Shown: positions 47,866 through 60,100 of the stretch, piece by piece
How the letters are laid out: each line of letters begins with the position of its first letter
Position numbering within the stretch: the stretch's first letter is position 1
Source of the DNA: Lampris incognitus
Taxonomy: Eukaryota; Chordata; Actinopteri; Lampriformes; Lampridae
NCBI RefSeq assembly: GCF_029633865.1
Contig: NC_079220.1
Span: 56,774,356-56,838,355, forward strand
Length of the DNA stretch: 64,000 nt
Reading direction: 5' to 3'
Notes under the pieces: model-generated
The model's database searches: none
The model's input: the letters and a program-made list of their open reading frames with translations, nothing else
What the model was told of the DNA's origin: nothing
Translations under genes and position numbers: made by a program

Positions 47866-48310
47866 CAGCAACACTCACTATACCATCTACCGATCCATCC
47901 ATCCATCCATCCATCCATCCATCCATCCATCCATCCATGCGTTGGAGGGGGCATTACCCTCTGAACATTCTGTACCCAATCTTTGTGTACATTTCTTGAA
48001 GACGCACACTCTCTCTTTGAAATGAAAAATACACGTACTCACATGTTTGGCTCAGTGAAAAGACAGTAAACTGAGCCTAATTCTGGCTTGTATGATTAAA
48101 ACTTCCGGCTGAACAGTCATTTCCCTGTCCTCTCTTGTCCATCAGGACTGTTCAGAGTCTGGCTATTCTCTCTGGTGCCCAGCTTTTTTCCCTGACTAAA
48201 GAGGAGCTGCGCACCGTCTCACCAGAGGAGGGCGCAAGAGTCTATAGCCAGATAATGGTGCAGAAGGCCAAGCTTGAGGTACATGTAGTTTAACGTTGCG
48301 TTGTGTTGTG

Positions 48311-48347
<37 letters not shown>

Positions 48348-48548
48348 CCTTCTTACATGTCATGCACACTCGTTCACATGCCTGTTTACTGTGGGTTGGG
48401 TAATGTCGTGCACAGCATTCAGCCGGGCGTTCGAACCCCCCCCCCCCCCGTCTGAAGCACACTCTCTGCTCTGCTCTTCCAGGATATGCGCAAAGCAACA
48501 GAACTGGAGCTGGTGATGGAGAAGCAAAAGCTGAAAGCCGACGCGTAG
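40404..48548 (+). CDS. eps8l1: EPS8-like adaptor (eps8l1-like), 14 exons seen
   Basis: In-frame GT-AG exons: 40404-40521, 40722-40780, 41011-41143, 42223-42311, 42467-42541, 42644-42792, 43325-43472, 43627-43685, 45273-45381, 45979-46119, 46263-46398, 46761-46926, 48146-48278 and 48483-48548 (stop), giving 526 codons. EPS8 proteins link receptor tyrosine kinase and Rac signalling to actin at the cell cortex. Exon 3 has the EPS8 middle-region motif [18 protein letters not shown]. Residues 289-345 are an SH3 domain ([35 protein letters not shown]). The C-terminal SAM-like/effector region has [32 protein letters not shown] and the ending [12 protein letters not shown], closest to EPS8L1 as remembered. 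The N-terminal PTB domain is not seen. The ATG at 40404 (A at -3) is a provisional start, because an acceptor lies just upstream and real upstream exons may exist. The donor at 46119 (GTCATT) is weak. Confidence 0.85.
41147..41700. repeat. 15/30-bp GC-rich minisatellite in eps8l1 intron
   Basis: Unit GGCTGGCACCAGG[CT]G alternating with TGCTGGCACCAGG[CT]G, about 36 fifteen-base units, starting within ten bases of the exon 3 splice donor. Units with GCTGACACC mark a subset. It is stop-free in several frames on both strands. Confidence 0.96.
41921..42050 (-). mobile_element. SINE family A fragment in eps8l1 intron
   Basis: Only the 3' third (CCAATTGTATCCGGCCAATT to TGGAGTCACCAGCC) is present. 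Confidence 0.88.
42811..42845. repeat. (TG)n microsatellite in eps8l1 intron
   Basis: A TG repeat of about 34 bp soon after the exon 6 donor. A second one lies at 43235-43257. Confidence 0.95.
44131..44418 (+). mobile_element. SINE family A copy 12 (5' truncated)
   Basis: The copy starts within the B box (GATTCCCCGCGTTACCTCCG), so most of the tRNA head is lost. It is in the same orientation as eps8l1. Confidence 0.88.
44475..44575 (-). repeat. (CATC)n plus LINE/SINE 3' end
   Basis: CATCCATCCATCCATC followed by CCGAACCGCTTATCCCAGTT and GGAACCTATCCCA, a very common fish retroelement 3' end in inverted orientation. Confidence 0.75.
44928..45205 (+). mobile_element. SINE family B copy in eps8l1 intron
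   Basis: GGGCGGCACGGTGGCACAGT head, GGGTTTCGAACCCC B box and GTGTGGAGTTTGCATGTGCG body. It ends about 70 bp before eps8l1 exon 9. Confidence 0.88.
47021..47063. repeat. (CT)n microsatellite
   Basis: An uninterrupted CT tract of about 40 bp, with a CA tract at 47119-47143 nearby. Confidence 0.95.
47572..47938. repeat. (TATC)n arrays and a (CATC)n array
   Basis: Three TATC arrays are separated by identical ACAACACTCACTATACTATC spacers and followed by CATC repeats. The repeated spacers indicate duplication of larger blocks. Confidence 0.96.
48308..48350. repeat. (GT)n microsatellite in eps8l1 last intron
   Basis: GT repeat ending in GCGCGCGC, between the last two coding exons. Confidence 0.95.
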
Positions 48549-49435
48549 GTGGGTGGGGAGAAAGCCCTCTCACACATTCACCAACACACGAGGCACAACA
48601 ACGGACATGAGCACAATAACACCAGTTGTGCACAGAAAAGGATGGGATCTACTGTTTTATTTTAATCTTTTCGTCACACAAACAGAAATGGATACCTGCA
48701 GATTTAAGAGTGAAATTACACTATTGCAAGTAACAACACACTTCTGGTAACACCCTGAAAGACGAGCTTGAGGGTATTTTTAAGAACACTTCCAGAGTCG
48801 ACCCTCAACTCTTGGTCAGTCCACTAAAGCCATTCTTACCATGTGTTTTTTACAGCACAACGTTACACGGTATCACAAGTATAATCATCTCACACCAAAA
48901 TCAAACTTCCAACAAGGCCAACTTTCTCATATCTGCTGCCTGGGTTGATGGATGGGTGTCATACCTGTGACAAATTACTGGACAGACAGCGTGAACCTGG
49001 CTGCTAAAGCTGTGAACGCAGGATGCGTCCTCTTAGATGAAAGGACTTGTTTGGCTCAGAAGTGGCCCCGGTGGGCTACCGGTTCGTGTGATGACCGGCG
49101 TGCATGGCAGCGTTTGCTGACAGTCTTGCTAGTTGCCGCCGCCTTGACCCGCTCCTCTCCAGCCACTGCTGGATGGCCACATGTTTCTGTCCAAACACAC
49201 ATTTGGTACATTATACTTCATCACACACCCATTTCGCTTACGGGTTCACTATGAACAAAACTGTGATGTGGTTCATGACCCAACATCAACAGCCACTTGA
49301 CGGTTTCCTCTGACACGCATCTTCAGACCCGAGCGCAGCTGAAAGCGACGTTTCTTCCCGTCATTTCAGCGGCGAGGCATATTATCATGTACATTCATTT
49401 GTGACAGTGCAGAACCAATTCTGTGCTGATTATAC
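48549..49435. other. Probable eps8l1 3' flank/UTR
   Basis: Mixed sequence following the eps8l1 stop codon. No unambiguous AATAAA was found within the first 300 bases. Confidence 0.35.
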
Positions 49436-49451
49436 GTCAAGAGCCAGGCTC

Positions 49452-49909
49452 TGGGGCATCCGGGTGGCGTGGCGTGGCGTGGCGTGGTGTGGCGTGGCGT
49501 GCCTACCAACACGGGGATCTGCGGTTCAAATCCCCGTGTTACCTCCGGGTTGGTCGGCTGTCCCTACAGACACAATTGGGCCGTGACTGCGGGTGGGAAG
49601 CCGGATGTGGGTCGGTGTCCTGGTTGCTGCACTAGCGCCGCCTCTGATCGGTCGGGGTGCCTGTTCTGCAGAACTGGGGGGAATAGCGTGATCCTCCCTC
49701 GCGCTACGTCCCCCTGGTGAAACTCCTCACTGTCAGGTGAAAAGAAGCGGCTGGTGACTCCACATGTATGGGAGGAGGCATGTGGTAGTCTGCAGCCCTC
49801 CCTGGGTCAGCAGAGGGGGCGGAGCAGCGACCGGGACGGCTCGGAAGAGTGGGGTAATTGGCCGGATACAGTTGGGGAGAAAAAGGGGGGGGGAATACAC
49901 ACACAAAAA
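49452..49909 (+). mobile_element. SINE family A copy 13, with exact target-site duplication
   Basis: The 13-mer AAGAGCCAGGCTC flanks the copy exactly on both sides (49439-49451 and 49910-49922), the cleanest duplication in the window. The head contains an expanded GTGGC repeat (GGCGTGGCGTGGCGTGGTG). The 3' end is followed by an ACACACACAAAAAAA tail. This is probably one of the youngest insertions here. Confidence 0.95.
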
Positions 49910-49924
49910 AAGAGCCAGGCTCCT

Positions 49925-51380
49925 CCTGTACCAATTTAAGCTGTCTGAGTAAGCTGAGCCGTGACTCCACGATGATCGTGTTCTTGAGGGAGCGACAGAA
50001 AAACAGCATCAACGCACTGCAGAAGCACCAAGACACAACTGTCTTAATGACGACTTCCTGTACGTCTCAGGTCTGCTTTCAGAACTGCCTGTACAGAAAG
50101 CTCAAAGCAAGCACAGCTCATTGCTCTGCCTTTGGTGTGAAATGACAATTAAAAGTGGATCTTAACAGCAGCCTGGTGATATTTGTGGATGTGTATGGGC
50201 CAGCACCAGGTCCACGGTTCTGGCGTATTTCAATAGATAGCATCTACCTCAGCGCTCAAGTGAAATAAGTAAGACATCAAGTTATTATTAAGGAAATTCA
50301 AGTTTAAGTAACAAATTAAGGCACTGGAACATATCTCAGATTTGCAAGTACCTGATCATTTTTGGGCTTGGTCCCCTGAAGAATATGATACTACACTGCA
50401 TTTTAAACACTGCTCATTCAAAAACTACGATATAACTTTACTTATTGCACCTTTAGGACAGTTATCCATTATATTTACTTCTCTTATTTTTTTGCAATGC
50501 TGCCCAGGTAAAGACAATTACATTTTCTCTTTTATCGTACATTTGGACACCCCCCACCCCCCCACCGCCTCTCCGCTCTGAACTTTCTCCATGAAATCTT
50601 CTCTGCAGCCTTTCATCAATGTGCCGCCTTGTCCCCCGGCTGAGGAGGAGCTGGGGATACGCTGCACAGCATTTCTGCTCAACCACCTGCCTACATATCT
50701 GCCAAATGACACATTGCAATGACACAACAGTTTGGTTGTAAGGCAAATTTCCTTTTTACTTATTCATATTTTGCACATTGTCTTCGTTGTCTACTGGGCA
50801 GATTCTTATCTGACGTTTCGACATTCTTGTACACAGACTTCGGTCGGTAGGATATAGGCTTCTCTATCTGTCCTCTTTTGAATACAAATATGAATAAAAG
50901 AATATTTTTCATTATTGTCTGTGAATCGCCCCAACCAATCAGTAATTGTTCATCACTACACACTACATAACACTGTTGTCATCAAAATATGATTTTTTGT
51001 TCTTCATTTATGACTGAATACATTACCTCAAGTTATCATAAGCTGCTGGGGAACACCCCGTACAACAGGAGACACAAGGCACCAGGGCGTTCATGGTGCA
51101 GTAAGCTCAAACTGCTCAAATCAAGCTACTTTACTCTTCTCACTGCTCTTCAGCAAACCGGACCTCTTCCTCGACACAGCACGTGTGCTGCTCCGGCCCA
51201 CAGTCTGGCTGTTACGTATTTGTAATTCATGTTAGCTGCTTGGTAACAACAGCGAGCAACTTCACTCATACAATTCTGAGGAAGAGTCGGATGTCTGAGC
51301 AGCAGTAGAGGAGGTGGAGGGCTGACAGTGTAGTTGTACTTTACAGCCTCCACAGCGCCCTCTCCCCTCAGCTTTGCGTT
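49925..51380. other. No gene recognised between eps8l1 and nme4
   Basis: Unique intergenic sequence between two convergent genes. Part near 51384 downward may be the nme4 3' UTR. The short frames have no recognised domains. Confidence 0.4.
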
Positions 51381-51384
51381 ACTG

Positions 51385-54064
51385 CTAGATGTTGCTTTGG
51401 TCCCTGCAGTCCCAGTTCAGGAGCTCGTGTCCCTGGAACCACAGCCGGATCTCTCTGTGGGCCCCATCCAATGAATCACTGGCGTGGACCACATTCCTTG
51501 AAGGCACAGACGTACGACAACAAAACAGAAGAGCAAAATTTCACTTCTCTGTTTATGAAAAAATACGAGACATCATGTAATTCCCTTTTTCAATATCGCA
51601 ATTTTGAAAACACCTGTTTATTCATATCCACGCCTCTCTGTCCATGTCATAAGTGGAGCGACTGCAAGGCAGAGGGGGCAACCACCCTAGGGCCCCACTG
51701 GTGCAGTAGGGGTCCCACTGGTTTCTACAAAACCAGTCCCATCAGCAGCGCCGGTGCCGAATGAAGGTTCAGCCGTTAAGAGCTACGAGTGCGGCACCCG
51801 TTCAGGCGTAATCCCCCACCCACCACAACCTGGGCTGCAATGGCAGAGTGTCGCTGTTCGTCCGGTCGCCACAGGAAGAACATGCCTGTCTGTATGTCTG
51901 TCTGTCCTTCGACTTTCTCAAAAACCACTCATCCAAAACAACTTCACACTCGACACTGCACTTCCTTGGTTCCCTGCCAAGTGTGAAGTTGGTCGAATGA
52001 ACGGTTGCCGAGAAAATCGAACGAAGGACGGACAGACAGACAGACAGATTCCTTCCATTTCAGTTAGATAGCTAGATTTGTGTTCGTGCATGGATGAGGC
52101 CAGACTATCCAGCCTCGATTTGCTGTGTGTTGAGCAGGACAGAAACATTGACAAAGACAAAGGTTTGCCACCTGAAGGAGAGGAGGATGAAGTGGTAAAC
52201 AGGGACCATGATATGTACAAAGTTCGTTAACCTGTTCGGATTATTTTGTACAATGGAGGATGGTGGAATACACAATTGGACCACTAAACTACAGCAGTCT
52301 GAGCAGGGACAACTATCGGTGAGTGAAATATCCATATTTATTCTTTATTAACTTAAATTTTGGTTATGAAGGAATCGGTCAGAATGTTTAGATAGATCGG
52401 TATCTGTAGTGTGGTTCGGGGTACAGCTCAGAGGTAGAGCATTTGGCTGCAAATCAAGAGGTCCCCAGTTTAAATCAGGTGCCCTCTTGTTATATTTTGG
52501 GCGGCACGATGGCCCAGTGGTTAGTGCTGTCGCCTCACAGCAAGAAGGTCCTGGGTTTGTACCCCGGGGTAGTCCAACCTTGGGGCTCAGCCCAGCTCGT
52601 CCTCTGTGTGGAGTTTGCATGTTCTCCCCATGTCTGCGGTGGGTTTTCTCCGGGTGCTCCGGTTTCCCCCACCATCAAAAGAAACATGCATGTTAGGGTT
52701 TATACCCCTGACCAAGGCAATGGGAAAAGAACCGGAGTTGGTCCCCAGGTGCAGCACGAAGGCAGCAGCCCACTGCTCCTAGCTACACAGATCACAGCTA
52801 GGATGGGTTAGTTTGCATTAAATGGATTTCCCCAAGGGGACTAATAAAGGCAACTTCACTCCATGCTTACCACATCTCAGCACTTGTCTGTGTGTCACTG
52901 TTGTGGTGTTGTGGACTGCCTACTTTGTATTTGAATAGGCCTTGTAGTGTTGTAGACCACTGTGTCTATTTTATGTTTATGTTATTCCCGTGTAAGAAAT
53001 ACATGGTACTGAGAGAGTGCACCTGGCCTCTTGCGGTCTATCGGCGGCGGTGCTGAACCTTTTGTCAATCGATGCATGCAGAACTCCAGGTGTTGTCCTC
53101 TGTGCTGAAACATTTGAACGCGACTGGCAACCCGTTTTCTTTTTTGTTCCTCAGAACAGGCTCGTCTGACAAAGTGGCCTCAGTGTGTGGTTTTTTAGAC
53201 ATAGGCTTGTTTGGCTCAATAAGTGACAATTTGTGTTTATGGATAGGATAGGATAGGATGTATCAGATATTTTAAAGCTGTGAATTTTTTAAAAAAAAGT
53301 TTTTTTGGATTTTTTCCCCCTTTTACCCCCCAATTGTACTTGGCCAATTACCCCACTCTTCCGAGCCGTCCCAGTCGCTGCTCCACCCCCTCTGCTGATC
53401 CGGGGAGGGCTGCAGACTACCACATGCCTCCTTCCATACATGTGGAGTCACCAGCCACTTCTTTTCACCTGACAGTGAGGAGTTTCACCAGGGGGACGTA
53501 GCACGTGGGAGGATCACGCTATTCCCCCCAGTTCCCCTCCCTCCCCCCGAACAGGTACCCCGACCGGCCAGAGGAGGCGCTAGTGCAGCAACCAGGACAT
53601 ATACCCACATCCAGCTTCCCACCCACAGACACGGCCAATTGTGTCTGTAGGGACGCCTGACCAAGCTGAAGGTAACGCAGGGATTCAAACCGGCGATCCC
53701 CGTGTTGGTAGGCAACGGAATAGACCTCCATGCGACCTGGACGCCTACAGCTGTGACTTTTAAAATGAATTTATCAGAAGGGCCCCTCGAGAATGCTTCC
53801 CCCCTCTGTGCTGAGCTTAGCTCCGCCCCTGGTCCATGTTCAATGCATGAGTGCGTCATACAAAGCACATAACTAAGCAACTCCAGAATTTATATGAAAA
53901 GCAAACTCTTATATAAAGGGCACAAAATGCAGAAGCAATGTATGTATTTAGTGTGCAAAGTTACATGTTTTGTTCTTGACTTAGCTGGTTTCATTATTTT
54001 GCGAACAATAAAAATAATTTACACTCTTAAAAAAATCATTAAATGACCACTTTAATTACCTAAA

Positions 54065-54135
<71 letters not shown>

Positions 54136-57100
54136 CCTACATAGTGCCTGGCTTTGGCTTTGATTGTCTTTGCTGTCAGGCTACCTGCTGACATGAACGC
54201 TGAAATCTCCTCTGACAGTGCCAGGCTGGGCCTCTGCTGGGTTAGTATGTCCCACCATGATACGAGTCGTCTGGACCACGTTGTGCCCTTCCCACACCTG
54301 AACAGTGAAAGAATCAAGCAGCAGTAAAAATACAAGCCTCGAGTCCACAGGCACGATAAACAACATCATCCAACACTCAAAACAATCCATGATCACGTTG
54401 TAGAATTACAATCCGCTTCCCTTCACACTGATGTTTTTACGCACAGATTTTACATAATTTGTCATCGTTATGTCTTTCAATCTAGTCTTCATAGGAATAT
54501 AACCTGTGACAGAACGGATAACTAAAGCAGCCAAAGCATTACCTTGTATAGATTTTGAGCTAAACACAGGTTAGACTAACATATTTGCTCTGACTGTTGT
54601 TTTGCACAGAAACTCCCAACCCCATTCAGCCATGACAGCCCCCCCATGCAAGTGTCCCCCCCCATGCAAGTGTCCCCCCCCATGCAAGTGTCTCCCGCCC
54701 CATGCAAGTGTCCCCCCCCATGCAACGTGATGGGCTTCGTTGAAAGCCGCTCCTCTTACTGTAAACTCAAGTTACCTTTGCAGAATCTCTGCCTTACTGA
54801 AGATTTTACTAAACAGACAACTGATGAGCAGGACTCTTACAGTGCAGACGTTGGGAGGGGGCTGAAGGTGGGAGGTCAGAAGGGTTTTGTCCAGGCCACG
54901 TTAGTGATGGTACAAGTTCATCTGAGTGTTTGCGTCTAATTTTGATCTCCTAGCAAAAGGTTTTGTCGTCCTGCAACGATGTTGTGTTTCTTGCAGGCGA
55001 CGCTAAGAAAAAGTTTACTGAGATCGACAAGCAGTCGTTACACTCTTAGCCGCCATATTATATTCTCTTCTTCCTACTGTAATAACGAGAACACGCGTCT
55101 CATTACCCAGCAGCGCCTCCTAGCGGCGATACACGATAAGCCACGACAGGACACAAACGTCTTCTAGTTCGCGGTCATCCGGTCGCTAACCATCTAGCCA
55201 AGCTAAATAACGGTTTAATCTGAAACAAGAGGGCAAAGTGTAGGGGTGTACAGGGACACGTATTCGTACCACGAATATTCGGTGTGGGTCTTTGGGTTCG
55301 GCCCGCGTGTGTACCGAGCGGACGCGGCGTTGTTTCAACCGCGGCACAAGCGGAACTTTCGTGTGCCGCGGAATTTAGTGCAAAAGTCCGAGTTTCCCCC
55401 CGGCAACTTCTGCAAAGGGCCGGATGTGGTCACCCCGCTGAGCGTGCCTCGGGGGGGGGGCTGCTAATATTGGGGCCACCTCGGGGGGGGGGGGCAGCCG
55501 GAAACCGTCGCAGCTGGGAAGCGAACCCAGGGAGACCCGGACGGCCTCACCGTTAAAGCCAAAGTCGACACGTCACCTTGACAGACTTTATTTATTTAAG
55601 AACGACGGCCATAGTTTGTTCGGTAAACCACAAACAAAAAGAAACGAAGCAATTTTATGTTTTGTTTCTTTTCCCCTCGCGGTACCGGAAACGTACCGAG
55701 CCGTGACGTCAAAACCGACGTACCCACCGAGCCGTGGTTTGTGGGTAGAGGCTAGTTCCCGTCGAGGAAGAGAACGGTCAACTGAGCATGCGCGAAATGC
55801 CTCTACCACGCCTCCACACGCCCCGCGCAGCATCCAGGCGCTAGGATTCTAGGAAGCCCCGCCCCTACTTTGCGTCTGATTAGCTAACTTTAACCCTAAC
55901 CTTAACCCTAACCCCGCCTCTAACCCTAACCTTAACCTACCCAAATAACGGAGGCGACGAGTACTTGCGCATGCTCAGTTGACCGTTCTCTGCATCGCCG
56001 GGAAGCGATATTATGAACCCTACATAGCCCTCGCCAAAATCCCGTACCCTGTCCCAAATCTCGCGAACGGACGCCGGATTTCCGCGAACGGACGCCGGAT
56101 TTCCGCTGCGTTGCTAAGGAAACAATCAACTATCAACTCGGTGCGAAGCAAAGCTAACGTTAGCTACCTTCAATTTGAACTTATGAATCGTCTAAAAAGT
56201 GAACCATGGGGTTGAAATTATGATTGTGAGGGAAAGAATAGCCTTAAGTTGACTAACCTAACAATTTTAGGTTACAAGGTCTGCCTCTGCTCCTTGGATA
56301 CGTTATTGGTATTATAATTGTGATGCATTTGAGGCTTGATGAGACAAAGAATCAGAATGAACCCCAGCTAAAAGGTTACATTGAGTAGTACATCACGACA
56401 GAGTCAAATATGTCATCTTCCTGAGGGTGGCGCTAATGTGCAAGAGCTGAAGGTGGCGCTAATGTGTAAGACTTGTAAAAGTCATATTACTACAATATAG
56501 GAGCTCGTTTTGTTTGTAGTCATGATAAGGGGTGAAGTATCCTATGCTCAAACGTGGAGCAAGCAAAGATTGAGTTAAAAACGTTAATGTTGATTGTGGA
56601 TAACTTAGACAGGTTAAATTGTGGGTGTACAGCGTTTCCTTGATGAGCGCTAACCCCATAACAACATATTTTCGCGTTGCTACGGTGGCGCACACGTGAC
56701 AAAGCCAGAAACGGGATTTTGGCGAGGCCTATGTAGGGTTCATAATATCGCCGCCGGGAACTAGCCTCTACCGTGGTTTGTGTGTACCGTCTCACCCCTG
56801 GAACAACAATCCGATTTCTTTTCCCCTTTTTGAGTCATTTTAGCCAGAGGAGCCCCCGGAGCCCGGAGAGGAGCGGCCAACAGGGGGGGCCACCTGTGCA
56901 GTGCTGCGGTGGTTTGACAGGTGGGCGTACAATAAATGTGCAGAGACGGTAGCAGTGGTGAACAGTGCGCTCACCGACCACACCTGTATTAGACTGTATT
57001 CCGTCAACAGATAGTTAAGGCCATTTATGGATTCAGAAAAAGCGCTATATAAGTTCAATTTATTATTATTAATATTATTATTCACCCACGCTGACCCAAC

Positions 57101-60100
57101 CAATTAACATGTCACGGAATGACTGATTTAAAAGCAAACTAACTGTACATTTTTTTAGACAAGGATGCTTCAGGCATTGTGTGAATACGAACAGCACCCC
57201 CCCATAGATAAAACTAAGAAATAAGACGACTAGAGGGAGCACCGTGACGTCACCCGTCCATTTCCTGCACCCTGACGTCACCGGCCCATTTCCTGGGACC
57301 CTCATTCCCTCTTCCTTCCAGGTTCAGCATAGGACGCATGAAGTGTTTGTCAGTAATTAGACCACAGCAGCTTAAAAGAAAGCAGAGGGGGGGGGGGGGG
57401 AGAAGCCTCACCATAGCCACCACAGGCCCAGAGGTCATGTAATGCTGCAGGCATGGATAGAAGGGCTTTTTTCTCAGCTGATGATAATGTTGAGAGAGGA
57501 GATCTTCGGAGACCTTCACATGAAACCAAATCACGAATTAGATTTCGCTCAGCAGTCCATCCATGGATAATTCTTTCCGTATCCACACACGTTCAGCTCA
57601 CAGGTCACATAGTATGTACATTGCGTAGACCTTCACCTGCAACATTTTCAGCGCCACCAGTTTAAATCCCCGCTGCTCAAAGCGCTGAATTATTTGTCCC
57701 ACAAGGCGGCGTTGAACTCCATCTGGCTTGACTGCAATTAGAGTCCGCTCCCTTGCATCAGGGACGCCTACAAGTGGACAAAGTGAGTTTGTGCCATTAA
57801 ACTGATTCCTCAAATTTCAGACGCATTCCCCTCTAAGCCTCGCAGAAAACACAGTGGCACGCTCTTTGCTATGATGGGAGTGGGCTAAAATACACAAGAG
57901 GGAATATTCTGCAAATTTAAGTGAACACATTCTTTTCCAGAACAATCATAATAAAATCATAAATCATAATAAATCCCCATAATAATAATAAAGCATGCTA
58001 AATCACAACAATCACAATAATCATACAGTTAGGTCTACTCCACATGTTGTATTTCTGCACATTTGGATTTCTACCACAAACAAAGTCAACAACTACCCAC
58101 CAACCCATGGCTAGACCAGGCAAGTGGGGCAAATGTTTCATGAAAACAGGGGATCTGAAAAGATTGGGGATGCCATAATTGGCATAGACACAATTCCAGA
58201 TGAGAAAAAGTCCCCTCTCTGTCCGGGCGAGTGACGTGTCCGGGTCCACCTGCTGTGCGTGTGGGAGATCGGTTCTGCTTTTCAGGGTTCCGGGCTGCTA
58301 AGTCGGTGATGCTGCACGGGCCGGGCCTGCTCGGTCACCGTGCTCGGGGAGGAGGGTTCAATGTGTTTCCACATGCAGCGCAGAGTTTTGCGTTGTTTTG
58401 TTATCACCGAGTGTAGCCATGAAGAGCGTTCACCCACATGACACCTACTGTCTGTCCTGGAAGGGGGATCCTTCATGTGATGCTCTTCTTCTAGTTCCTC
58501 CCAGTGTCTTTACCAACAAGCTTCCCCACCCCCCCCCCCTGCGGGTTTTCCTCGTGGAAATTGGAGGCCAGAGGGTGTCACCGACAGTGACTTAGCGTAT
58601 CTGCTTCTCACTGTGTGGGAGTAGAAGCCTGTGACGTAGAGCCACTTAACCAAGCCGGACCCTGTTCCACATGAAACGTCGTCTAGAGTGTACACGAGCT
58701 GAGGTTAACCATGTGACAGGTGAGGGGTGGGGTTTTGGCATGTGGTTGGTGGGAGGTGGAGAGGGACACTGAACTTGGTTGCTCAACTACCCCATGGTTA
58801 GTTAATCTGACCCTGGGGAGGGTGGGGTGGGTCGCTCGTCCTACCCCAAAACAACAAAAAGTCCTCAATGACTAACTACGGCATATACCCGATGACACCA
58901 AGCTGCAGTAGGTCCAAGTTGTTTTCAGCCTGAACAGCCATTATTGGTTGATCCTTCTGCCACAGCAGATGGAAGACCAGCCTGCATGACATAAATTCCC
59001 TCATCATCTGCCAGAAAAGCCCAGTTTGTGAGCGGGGGGCAGGGGGGGGGGGTATGTGTGTGGTGGCGGGGCTACTGTTTCCACGGGGAAGAACGAGGCT
59101 GGTTCATGAGTCTGAACATCAGAGAAACACCGCCGCTCCTGTCGAGGCTCGACACGTCCTCGTGGCACCTTACAGACCAGCCGTACAGTGGGGGGGGGGG
59201 GGAGAGGGGCAGGGGCCTTCGTCAGCATCCTCAAGGTCCCATCAGTTGTAGTCCGAGCCACTGTTTGACCTGCGTGGTGCGTTTCCCCGTATACAGTCAG
59301 GACTGGTTTTGTTCTTACCAGTTATACGTATGAGCTACTCCACGTCGGCACTGCCCTGATTAGGAGCCTGCTGCCGGGCCGAGCGGGGGTTTCACTCTCG
59401 GCCCGGTCGGGGATGGAAGATCTCTCCGGCCTTGGAAAAGGGGAAAGTAGATCTCACGCCCCAAAAGGGTTGCCCACCCGTTGACGAGACAGGATGAGAC
59501 GGTGTGTTACAAGAGACGGTGTGCGGGGTTGGGATGCAGAAGCTGCAGATGTTGCAGATGTTGCACTGGGCCGTGTGAGTGGCTAACCCCCCCCCCTCCC
59601 TCCCCTCCGACCCGCTGGTGCTGCTGCGGCAGGCCTCTCATATCGTGTCAGGTCTCACGCATGACACTGAAGAGCACATGATGAGTGATGAGTGATGTCC
59701 CTTCTCTCCAAGGTACCGTCCCCGTCTCCTTAAGGACCACACCAGTTAAGATCCGCCAGGGGACCCGCCTGCTCAAACCCCACGGCAGGGCTGTGCTGAT
59801 ATACTGACGTTGTGCAGACGTTTACAAACCGGTCTGTGTGTGTGTGTCTGTGTGTGTGTCTGTGTGTGTGTGTCTGTGTGTGTGTGTGTGGTCGTTTTCA
59901 CAATGACAGCCCACTGTTTCCCTCCCGAGAGCAGCTTTTCTGAAAGTCCTCGCTTGCATGCTGGCCACGTTCTCCTGCACGGGCTAATTGGTGACGGAAT
60001 CCGGCTAATTAAACGTACACGTGACTCTCGTGCGCGAGGGAACAGCCACGCCAACTTATAAAGACAAAAAAAAACACACACACACACACAGTTTAGCGTC

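Larger units (their letters stand above)
55241..56800. mobile_element. hAT-like DNA transposon interrupted by a second element
   Basis: The left end TAGGGGTGTACAGGGACACG and right end GTGTACCGTCTCACCCCTG are imperfect inverted termini of the hAT type. Internal CACGAATATTCGG and ACGTACCGAGCCGTGACGTC are reminiscent of known fish hAT derivatives. No transposase frame is present. An 8-bp flanking duplication was not recognised. The element is split at 55743/56773 by the insertion described next. Confidence 0.68.
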
